This document shows positions 28,593-64,000 of a DNA stretch of 64,000 nucleotides, in pieces. A program made the position numbers and the translations under genes. Source of the stretch: Channallabes apus (taxonomy: Eukaryota; Chordata; Actinopteri; Siluriformes; Clariidae); the NCBI GenBank assembly GCA_030522415.1, contig CM060109.1:39334892-39398891 (forward strand). The letters are read 5' to 3'. Position 1 is the first letter of the stretch. Every line of letters starts with the position of its first letter. Under the pieces are notes generated by a model. It saw only the letters and a list, made by a program, of their open reading frames with translations, made no database searches and was not told the origin of the DNA.

Positions 28593-29686
28593 ATGTATGT
28601 AAGTTCTGTGTATGTGTGTAAAAATTAATGAACAAACAAGTAAATAAATAAAATAAACACTGCAGGAAATTTAACGAAATTCCCAAAACACAACTATAAC
28701 TTCAGAAAGCAGCCTAAGATTCATCATATTATTTGAAATATCTGTTACTATTATTGGATATTATAAAAGATTATTGAGGAGCACAAACGATGCACAACTC
28801 TAAAACTAAAGGGCCCTAAAAGGGACCTCATGTGTAGTGTAGTACAAATATATACATATCAGTTCATAGCTCACACGCAGCTGCTGAAATTAAGGGATTG
28901 TTTGTGAACTGTTCCTACCTTTCTAGCAGTAAATGCAGGTTAAAAGAAGCACAAGGGATTGGATAGCGCTGTCCTCCACGTGTGTTACTCTATGTTCCAT
29001 TGAGGCCAAATTGAATATTGAAGCTTCATTTTACTTGACATTAAACATAAACTTATGATGAGCTGGCTGTTCTATAGGAGAATGCCTCCCTCTTGTGGTG
29101 TTCTGCAGTACTACAGATTCACAGTTCTTCAGCTAATAGGTTCCCAGTTCAGCTCTTGAATAAAAAAATGTGTTTGAGCAGGAAGAAGACTAAAATGTGC
29201 ATGACAGGGGAGTATACCAGAACCTAAAAAACTCTAAATTAAAGATAATGTCACATTGTATGAAAGTCACAATGTGCTTGTTCTCCATAGTAATAACATC
29301 TGTTATTTATTTATTTCCCACCCAGATTAAGCTAGTGGACTTTAATACTTACGACCTCACCCTTAACTTTGGCGTAAGGGAGACCATGTGTCTTAAAACT
29401 CTGGCAGTATCCCCAGACGGATGTCAGTTCAAGTGGGGCCTGTACATGGTATGTACTCAACTTTTATTTCATTTATAAGCACTGTTATATATAATATAAT
29501 AAGTATTATTTGCAGTGGAGCATACCTAATGTCTCTCCTTTTCCTTCTGTCCAGCCTGAACACAGGTGTAGGAGTTATGTCCGTGTTTCTGGTGGTTTCA
29601 TTTCTCTGAGGGGGGTGAGCTGCAGCGTGCAGCCAGTAAGCTCCAGCAGTGAGGAAGATATTCTCGTAGTAAGAGACACAGACTAA
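26911..29686 (+). CDS. spp2: Secreted phosphoprotein 24 (spp2), four exons
   Basis: Secreted cystatin-superfamily protein; mammalian SPP24 binds BMP/TGF-beta family ligands and is found in bone and plasma (family knowledge). Exons 26911-26980, 27909-28030, 29326-29448 and 29555-29686 give 148 residues from ATG 26911, or 143 from ATG 26926, which has the better Kozak context. Visible are a hydrophobic signal peptide (STLIMLIFLHCVSG), the SPP24-type segment DSALSASVAKIN, a cystatin-like core with VRETMC, and four cysteines at about 86, 97, 110 and 128 placed to form the two cystatin disulfides. A Ser/Glu cluster, SSSSEED, follows and could be phosphorylated. Mammalian SPP24 is about 210 residues; here the basic C-terminal extension is absent and TAA comes soon after the Ser/Glu cluster. 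Phases agree at every junction. An unnamed cystatin-like paralogue is the main alternative. Confidence 0.82.
27627..27850 (+). mobile_element. tRNA-derived SINE-like repeat
   Basis: Pol III A box TGGCTTAGTGG (27637-27647) and B box GGTTCGAGTCC (27680-27690) correctly spaced, followed by a non-tRNA body with TTGGTGGGTTTCCTCTCACA. The second copy at 60163 shares head and body. It lies in spp2 intron 1. Confidence 0.7.
27909..28030 (+). CDS. spp2: spp2 exon 2
   Basis: 122 nt between acceptor ttttacag and donor gtaatg, encoding WTLWNINLVADSALSASVAK and INERSVTFNLYKATYQAVSQ. It corresponds to the cystatin N-terminal helix region of SPP24. Confidence 0.85.
28165..28600. repeat. Large TG/CA/TG microsatellite block in spp2 intron 2
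   Basis: (GT)n at 28165-28213, then (CA)n interspersed with CAGTGTACAC-type units to about 28470, then (GT)n again to 28600. The opposite-strand dinucleotides make the block partly self-complementary. It generates long spurious ORFs in all frames. Confidence 0.95.
28601..29325. other. spp2 intron 2, 3' part
   Basis: Nothing recognised apart from simple AT-rich sequence. Confidence 0.5.
29326..29448 (+). CDS. spp2: spp2 exon 3
   Basis: 41 codons in phase 0 between acceptor cacccag and donor gtatgt, including LNFGVRETMC and DGCQFKWGLYM. Provides the first cysteine pair of the cystatin-like fold. Confidence 0.87.
29555..29686 (+). CDS. spp2: spp2 exon 4 and stop
   Basis: Acceptor tctgtccag, then PEHRCRSYVRVSGG and GVSCSVQPVSSSSEED, with TAA at 29684-29686. 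Provides the second cysteine pair and the acidic serine cluster, but no long basic tail as in mammals. Confidence 0.82.
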   Translation, partial: PEHRCRSYVRVSGGFISLRGVSCSVQPVSSSSEEDILVVRDTD

Positions 29687-31972
29687 ACAGAGTGACATTT
29701 GTCCTGGAGCTTGAATTTGCCCGAGATTGCTGCTGCCACCATCATATGAATTTTTAGTGAGAAATACAACAAGCACCTGCAAAATTCAACATCCTACTGT
29801 AAATGTTTCCTTCAAGTCTTGATGGATTCTGTGTTATACAACATTCTTTTATTTAAATACATATGTTGGCTTAAAACTTGCTTCAGTATTCTTTAGGACT
29901 TTTAATAGGAATTATTTCCATTTGTTTGCCTATTCTTATAGAATAGAAGTATAAAATGATTTTATTCTGTAAGGCTGCTGCAGAATAGTGCCAGATTAAA
30001 AAAACTAAATTGAATTGGTAACATAAGTATATTTAATAGTAACAATTTAGTGAGTTAGAGTTCAAATATGTTGCTTCATTATCACAAATAACAAAATGGT
30101 AAAACTTTGCCATCATTTTAAACTACAATCAGGTTGATATCCCTCTGTGAGTATGATAGAAACATTCACCAGTAATGTATAAACCCTCCATTTACTTTTT
30201 TAGTGCTTTTGTTTTCTTTTTTCACCAAGGAAACAGTACAGTACCTAAATCTGTTTGTGATTTATATAAATCATGTATGGTGTGGTGTCAGACTTACTAA
30301 AAATGAAAATACGTTTACGTCTACATTTATGTTCTTCTTGACCACATAAAGTACCAAAAATACAGACGCATAAAGAAAACAGCACGGGCACAGCTTACTG
30401 CATGATTTACATATTTATATTGTTCAGTTTAAATGTAACATTTACTTCCCCATGTATCTTATCTTGAGCATTCCTGACTTTAACAACCGTCATTAGCAAT
30501 GTTCACTCATGGCTTCAATAGTTTAGATATTTTTCTCATTTAGAAAGTCAAACAACAGAAATTAATACGAATTTTTCCAACAAATTGCTCACTCACTCTC
30601 TTATCTTCTATACCGCTTTATGCTGTATTCAGGATCGCGGCCAACGTTGCTGTTGTAACATTATACTATTATGAGATCAGATTTAGGCACAAAATAAGTC
30701 TTTTCTTTTCATTTGCACCAGCTAAGGTGACCACTCTTTGCTTGGACTAAGGTATTGGACTACGGTTCAGAAGATCCCAGGTTCAAACCCCACAACCACC
30801 AAGTTGGCGCTGTTGGGCCCTTGAGCAAGGCCCTTCACCCTCAACTGCTCAGATGTGTAATAAAAAAAATCATAAAAAATTTAAGTCGCTCTGGATAAGA
30901 GCGTCTGCCAAATGCCTAAATGTAAGTCAGTAAAAGGTGATATTGAATCAGACTTTATTTACTTTTACTTAAATTAAAATGCAAGCACATTTTAGGTCAC
31001 TGCGATAGATGTTGGCAATATGATACATTTAGTACTGAACCAAAGTTCTTGTAAGTGTAGCAACACAGACAATTTCTTCCCGATTTCTTTCCACAAAGCT
31101 AACAGCGGATGTTAAAGTCAAGTAGAGCTGCAGTATGTACAGGTAGGCATTGATGTAACCAACATAAACAGAGACAGAACACATCCAATTCCAAACACAG
31201 CCAGGCTAAAGAGCGCTTCACAAAAGTAGTGGGTTCATTTTCATCTAAACGTCTGAAAGTCTCTGCAAAATAAAGGTCCTGTAATAGAACAAGTTTAAAA
31301 TCAGAAATGGTTTCTATCCAGTTGTATGGTAGAAGGTTTGCAACATTTTATGGGCTTAAGAAGAAATTTCAGACTTCAGATTTGCACCTTAAACAGAAGA
31401 TTACTGAGGCAACACTACTATGCCTTTTGCTTTTTTTTTTTTCTGAGAGTGGATCAACCAAACCACTCAGACAAAACACACATATACATAACTCTTCATT
31501 AATCCTGATTTCTATTCACGTTTAACGCATACAGTTAAGGGTTTAAAAACTAAACTTTAAAATAAGAATATATTTCAGGTATTAAATAATTTCATATAAA
31601 AAGGTAAAAGCTCCCTCCCCACCCCAAAATTCCAAATACATCTTTTAATATACACATATTATTCCCCTTTCCTCACACAGGAGTCCATGCAGTACCTATT
31701 TATAGTAATGGCAGAGTTACTTTTTCTCACTATTTTTAAAAATCTTTTTTGTAACTGCTTACACGTAATTGCAAAGCGGCACAAACACGCAGAGAAGCTT
31801 ATACTGTAGGTGATTTGGCTTGCTTTTTCATAGTGTGGTAATAACTTGGGTTAAAATGAAGAATAGTATTTTTAACATGGTTAGTCATTTTCATGTTATG
31901 GCCTGTGAAAGTCTATAGTTTGTATTAGAGAAAAGCAGACAACCAGCACACAGATTCAAGTGCATGGCTCCT
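29687..31972. other. spp2/raph1 convergent intergenic region
   Basis: Apart from the SINE at 30730 and a T11 run near 31431, non-coding and unremarkable. It should hold the 3' UTRs of both convergent genes; a TTTATT (minus-strand AATAAA) near 30953 is one possible raph1 poly(A) signal, with low support. Confidence 0.5.
30730..30925 (+). mobile_element. tRNA-derived SINE with conserved LINE-like tail
   Basis: B box GGTTCAAACCC at 30780-30790, then the fish SINE body words GGCGCTGTTGGGCCCTTGAG and AAGGCCCTTCACCCTCAACT, and the tail TCGCTCTGGATAAGAGCGTC followed by TGCCAAATGCC. These tail words are shared by several cyprinid and catfish SINE families. Confidence 0.75.
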
Positions 31973-58907
<26,935 letters not shown>

Positions 58908-59517
58908 CTGAGAAACAAACATACAGTATAACGTTACTCCACAAGCCATTACATATCTAGATAGATGGTTTTTCACATTTTAATGACCTCTCTGCTCCCA
59001 GCACACCTTGATCATCTAATTAACAGTCTTTTCTGAATTGAAGTGGGTTTGGTAGAGCAGGAGAAACACTAAAACGTACAGGGCAGGTGGCGCTCAAGGA
59101 ACAGAATTGGGAAGCACTGATGTAGATAATGAAATAACCTTAAGGCATCAGAAACCCTTGAAGCATTTTTTTGGTTTAAAATTATTCCTAAACAAAGTCA
59201 GCTATGAACAATATCATATTCTTTATTTACATTCCTCCCTGAAAGTATGCAACACTGATCATACACTGCCCTCTGGTGTTAATATGTCAATATTAAAATC
59301 CCCTGGCCAACGTTTTTTACACCATGTTTCCACAACTGACACAACCGGCACCGAGTAATTATTACTTCTAACAAATAAAAACATCGTAGAAGTTCCCATG
59401 AACAGCATGACTGATTTATTAATGATGCAGAAAGCGATGTCTGCAGTGTACATAAACACATGGGATAAACAGATGTAGACCTTGTGCGTACGAGTGTGAT
59501 ACTCCCGGGTGAGAAAC

Positions 59518-59518
<1 letters not shown>

Positions 59519-59556
<38 letters not shown>

Positions 59557-59703
59557 AAGAAAGAAAGAGAGAGAGAGAGAGACCGAAAGAAAGAGAGAGA
59601 GAGAGAGAGAGAGACCGAAAGAAAGAGAGAGAGAGAGAGAGAGACCGAAAGAAAGAGAGAGAGAGAGAGAGACCGAAAGAAAGAGAGAGAGAGAGAGAGA
59701 CCA

Positions 59704-59759
<56 letters not shown>
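59519..59759. repeat. GA-rich compound microsatellite
   Basis: (GA)n interrupted at intervals by ACCGAAAGAAA-type units, about 240 bp purine-only on the plus strand apart from the interruptions. Upstream of the raph1 start codon. Confidence 0.95.
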
Positions 59760-59760
<1 letters not shown>

Positions 59761-60162
59761 AGTGCATTTGGACATCGTCTCCTGTCATAAATGGTTCTGG
59801 GACTTTGTCCATAAACAGAGCGAGCAATCGTTGTCACAGCTATTAAAAGTCTTTTAAGTCTGAACTGTCTTAACGCTTCAGATCTTCAGCAGCACATGTT
59901 AACAAAAAGCCCAAGTAGAATATGAAATATTCTGACCTAAAAACACAAAATTATCCAACTTTTTTTCAATGCTTTGGTTGAAATGCAGTCTTTTCTGTCT
60001 CAGACACTAAAACTATAAAGACAGAATAAGGGTAAAACCACAGCTAACAAATTTGTACGAATCATCATGTTATTTACAAGTAAACCACAAATACAAAATC
60101 ATTTAGTAATCAATACTGTATGTTTTTGTGTAAATCTAAATGTAGATCTAACCAGACACCAC

Positions 60163-60420
60163 TGGCGGCCCAGTGGGTGGGGTAGTGGTTAGAACATCCG
60201 CCTTGCACCTCCAGAGTCCAGGTTCGATTCCCGCCTCACGGTCTGTGTGCATGGAGTTTGCCCATGCTTGGTGGGTTTCCTTCAGGTACTCCGGTCTCCT
60301 CCCACAGTCCAAAGACATGTAGATTAGGCTAATTGGTGTTTCCAAATTGCCTGTGGTGTGTGCATGTGAGTGTTGACCCGAAGTCCTACCATGGTCATAC
60401 AAGATGGGAATAAATACAAT
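60163..60420 (+). mobile_element. tRNA-derived SINE-like repeat, second copy
   Basis: B box GGTTCGATTCC at 60221-60231, preceded by a GGGGTAGTGGTTAGAACATC head and followed by the same body as the 27627 copy (GGTGGGTTTCCTT, CCACAGTCCAAAGACATG, AGATTAGGCTAA). Confidence 0.7.
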
Positions 60421-62032
60421 GATCACTATTGGTATCCTTGATCCCTACTTGGACTACAGAGGTTCCTAGATAGTTTAATATCAAAATAAAAAATTCTTAT
60501 TTTATTGCCCGTGTCTGCTTATGTTTAATGTTAACTCAATCATACCACCAGAGTGTGGATTATTGTCTTTCATAATACCACATCAACTATTATACACTGT
60601 TAAACAATTACACATCATAACCTATACTTATCAAATATAGCCTATAGCCATGTATTATGTGGAGCATCTAGAGTACTATATAAAAGCCCTTATGTATGAG
60701 CTGGTACAATAGGAATAATACCGTATTGGGTTCTGTGTAAATATTATGTATTCTGAAAAACGTTTGCCCAACCCTTCTATCAGGTCTTCAGTGAAATGGA
60801 ATGGATGATGAAGGAACATGTTATTGCTGATTATAGTCCTCACTAAGAGAGAAGATGCTGAAAATCTGGGTGAAAGCTGTCCATCAGTCAGCAGAATGGA
60901 GTCCGAACATTTCACCCAATGTTGTCCTCATCAGCAGATGTGTGTGAACTCGTGGCTGGACACTATGCGTCCACATTATGCAACTCTCACCATTTCTTTC
61001 TCCCCTCACTGGGCTCAAGTCTTCCCAGGCCATTTCAGACAGCTTTTTTTTTCTCCTCCCTATAAAAATAGATGGCACAAAATTGAACACAAGAATGGAG
61101 GGGGAATTAAAGAGGAACTTTTTTAAGCAACCGTGCTACAGTTAGCTCCCTGTGGTTATCTGCCCTGTGATTTGGGCAGGGATTGGCAAGCACGGGGCGT
61201 AGGACGTTCGCTATCTGAGACATACGCGCACACACCCTGTTGACGCAGCCCAAACCAGCAGGAATGGGTGTGCGCGCGTTTGTGTGTGAGACAGCGTCAC
61301 AGATCTAAAATCAGCAGGAGTGCTAATCTTGGATCAAAGTTTGCCTAATTCGCCAGACGGCCATCACGGTAGCACTAGAGAAGTGGCTGCTGTCTGTCGA
61401 CCTGAGAGTAGAGCTATAATGGAGGAAAGTAATCAAAATAAACACAATGACCATGTGTACAGTAGCAGCAGGCGGTGCCGTACACCGGTGTAAAACATAC
61501 CCTGCTTTGTTATCACATCCCAATTTCTCTAAAGGTTGTGAAGACATCCCACAAGTGCCACAGATAAACACTAAAGAAAGCTCACGGTCTGAGGTTATGT
61601 GACAAAAATGTGTTGGAGAAAAGGCTAAAAGCTGCCAAAAGAACATTTGGAAAGATAAAAAAATAAATAAATCAAGTCAGGTAGAAAAAAAGTGCTTATA
61701 GCTAGTTATGGCTATGTCACAAAACCATATTCCAGCACATCATTATATATGACATTTAAAAATGTGTGTCTTATTATTTGTTTGCTTTTGTTTTTCTCAA
61801 ATTACAAAATCATTACTCTGTCCAACAGATTTATGATTTGGATTATTTCTATTCTTAGATTCACTTACTGTACATGTCTCTTTGGAGTACATACAGTACA
61901 GTACCCTGGTGAGAAGTGTATCTATATTCAGCAAGTGGACTTCATTACAGTATGATTCATAATTAGGAGTCTTAAGTTTAATGCACCTGTATTTATTGAA
62001 AAGTTTAAACATACATGCTCTAAACTGCTAAC

Positions 62033-62110
62033 CTTGCTCCTGGTCTTCATCCTGTCTCTGCCTCGTGCTGCTCTGCTGGCACTCTGACACTACAGCAGCC
62101 ACACACAGCT
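62033..62110 (-). other. raph1: Candidate raph1 5' exon with in-frame ATG
   Basis: On the minus strand an ATG at 62050 opens six codons (MKTRSK) that end exactly at a good donor (AGCAAG then gttagc at 62033/62032). Joined to the exon starting at 58907 this is phase 0, and the join would also give the conventional Met an AAGATGG context. No cDNA evidence; the upstream exon limit (62110) is arbitrary. Confidence 0.3.
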
Positions 62111-62569
62111 GTATCACTGCTTCCTATCGTCTTACACACATACAGTACATACAGTTAGTGCCTCGCTCTGAGGGAGTACAGCACGGCCTCAGTGCACAGG
62201 AGACACTGATCTGTGTGCGGAGGAGGACAGTCTAATGTGAACAGGAAATGGGCAGGATGTAATGGATTCCTCATTCTCCCTCTTGGGCTGCAGCGTTGCG
62301 CAAGACATCCCTCCTGATGGGAGAACCAGAGAAAAGGCCAAAGCTTCACGACACATGCTTTATAACAGGGCACGAGCGAAAAAGCCGGACATGGTTGCTC
62401 CTTAAGGATTTTTCTTTAATGGAAAACATCTGTGAAGTTGCATAACATGCCACTAGAAATTTAAATAGTCAATTAAAGTGAATCAATCAAAGACTAAACA
62501 CTACTTTTAAATACAACTTGCAATATTACTAGCAATGTTTCCATCCAAAAGTTTTAGATATTTACTCAT

Positions 62570-63405
62570 TATTTGAGGTGATTCAGGAGTAGTTTATTTG
62601 ATGAGACCTGAGATTACCTGAAGTGATCAGGATTACTTAATCTGATTGACATTACTTGAAGTGATCAGGATAACTTGATCTGATTACTTGAAGTGATCAG
62701 GATAACTTGATCTGATTACTTGAAGTGATCAGGATAACTTGATCTGACTGAAATTACTTGGTGGTCAGGATAACTTGATCTGACTGAGATTACTTGAAGT
62801 GATCAGGATAACTTGATCTGACTGAAATTACTTGGTGATCAGGATAACTTGATCTGACTGAAATTACTTGGTGGTCAGGATAACTTGATCTGACTGAAAT
62901 TACTTGAAGTGATCAGGATAACTTGATCTGACTGAAATTACTTGGTGATCAGGATAACTTGATCTGACTGAAATTACTTGGTGATCAGGATTACTTGATC
63001 TGACTGAGATTACTTGAATTGATCAGGATTACTTAATCTGATATTATTTGAAGTGATCAGGATTATTCGATCTCATTGAAATTACCTGAGGTGATCAAGA
63101 TTACTTGATCTGATTGAGATTATTTGATCTGACTGAGATTATTTGATCTGACTGAGATTACTTGAAGGGATCAGGATAACTTGATCTGACTGAGATAACT
63201 TGAAGTGATCAGGATAACTTGATCTGACTGAGATAACTTGAAGTGATCAGGATAACTTGATCTGACTGAGATTACTTGACCTGATCAGGATTACTTAATC
63301 TGACTGAAATTACCTGTAGTGATCAGGGTTACTTGATCTGATTGAGATTACTTGAAGTGGTCGGGATTGTATTACGTGACCGGGATTACTTGATCTCACT
63401 AAGAT
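62570..63405. repeat. Minisatellite, 36-38-bp unit with TGATCA
   Basis: About twenty imperfect copies of a unit built from TTACTTGAAGTGATCAGGAT and AACTTGATCTGACTGA, varying by 2-3 bases between copies. The 5' and 3' ends of the array are more diverged. It lies upstream of raph1. Confidence 0.95.
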
Positions 63406-64000
63406 GAAAGCAAAAAATCTAATTGAACCACTGCACGAGCATACTCTAATTTTAGCTGCACAATCTCAGTCCTTGATGTCGGAGTTATGTGTAACTGTTT
63501 CTTTTTTTTTGGATGTATCGTTTTGGAAGAAATATATTATTCATGACATTCAGCGAACATCCATCCATATGGAATGTGTTTTTCTTCATGTCTTCAGTAG
63601 TATGTGAATAGCTGCCATTTCTATTCTGTGAACTCAAATCTGAGACAGAGGTTCCCACAGTCTGTTCCATGCTGTCTGTGAATGGAGAACAGCTCTACTT
63701 TGACTGACCGTATGTCCTTTATGACCTTAGTGTCAGTGGTCAGTATGTTTAGGGAATAAGACGGAGTCCCAATCACACTACTGTCCATGTGCGGCCATGA
63801 TGCGGCTGGGATAGGCAACCCAAAGTGAGTAAGTAAAACAAAGCAATAATCTTAAAAACCTCAACGGGTTACAGTCGTATTATGAATTTACAAAAACATT
63901 CCACATGCCTGCTAGACACCACTGTCCATATTATTAGCCATTTTTCCATCCAAGTGTTTCAGGACATACAGTATACTGATTATTTGATGGGGTTACTTTA
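63406..64000. other. Right edge, non-coding
   Basis: No gene or repeat recognised in the last 600 bases. Confidence 0.5.

Larger units (their letters stand above)
58908..62032. other. raph1 5' intron or upstream region
   Basis: Apart from the GA block and SINE-like repeat, non-coding DNA. Short ORFs here show no recognised similarity. Confidence 0.5.

Noticed and set aside
28122..28628. Several long ORFs on both strands rich in Cys/Val or His/Thr
   Set aside because: They are translations of CA/GT dinucleotide repeats.
59259..59846. Leu/Ser and Arg/Glu ORFs up to 192 codons
   Set aside because: They arise from the GA-rich tract; overlapping frames on both strands are all open.
62570..63405. 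CRISPR-like array
   Set aside because: Units are contiguous without unique spacers and the genome is a vertebrate; it is a minisatellite.

Overview
The window is genomic DNA from a teleost fish, probably an ostariophysan. It has intron-rich vertebrate genes with GT-AG junctions, long AT-rich introns, and many fish-type transposons (Tc1-like, hAT, Harbinger-like, L1/Tx1-type, RTE-type and Jockey-superfamily LINEs, tRNA-derived SINEs) and micro/minisatellites. No prokaryotic features are present.

Three protein-coding genes are supported. (1) abi2 (Abl interactor 2), plus strand, coding exons from 5897 to the stop at 21715. The first coding exon lies left of the window, so 1-5896 is read as intron 1. 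Eleven exons join in frame (1575 nt, 524 residues plus stop), including an 18-nt microexon and an 87-nt cassette-like exon. (2) spp2 (secreted phosphoprotein 24, cystatin-like), plus strand, four exons 26911-29686, 148 or 143 residues, shorter than the mammalian protein. (3) raph1 (lamellipodin), minus strand, thirteen coding exons from ATG 58907 to stop 31973, joining exactly in frame into 1334 residues; a candidate further upstream exon ends at 62033. abi2 and spp2 converge on raph1. ABI2 and RAPH1 are also neighbours in mammals, and both proteins act in Scar/WAVE and Ena/VASP control of branched actin and lamellipodia. Spp2 is a secreted protein with no evident functional tie to them.

Layout: 1-1189 hAT remnants; 2735-4610 LINE tail and two decayed Tc1-like elements; 5897-21715 abi2, whose introns hold a Harbinger-like MITE (6410-7149), a nearly full-length antisense L1/Tx1-type LINE with target-site duplication (7221-12719) and a nested LINE-in-LINE (17978-19700); 21716-26900 abi2 3' region and intergenic DNA with a LINE RT relic; 26911-29686 spp2, with a large CA/TG block in an intron; 29687-31972 intergenic with a SINE; 31973-58907 raph1, with Tc1 MITEs, hAT elements, a large foldback element and a 1.5-kb minisatellite in introns; 58908-64000 raph1 5' region with a GA-rich block, a SINE-like repeat and a second large minisatellite (62570-63405).

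I found no convincing undescribed biological system. The most checkable points are the alternative-splice structure of abi2, a possible upstream in-frame start exon of raph1, the short fish spp2, and several well-delimited transposons with intact target-site duplications.
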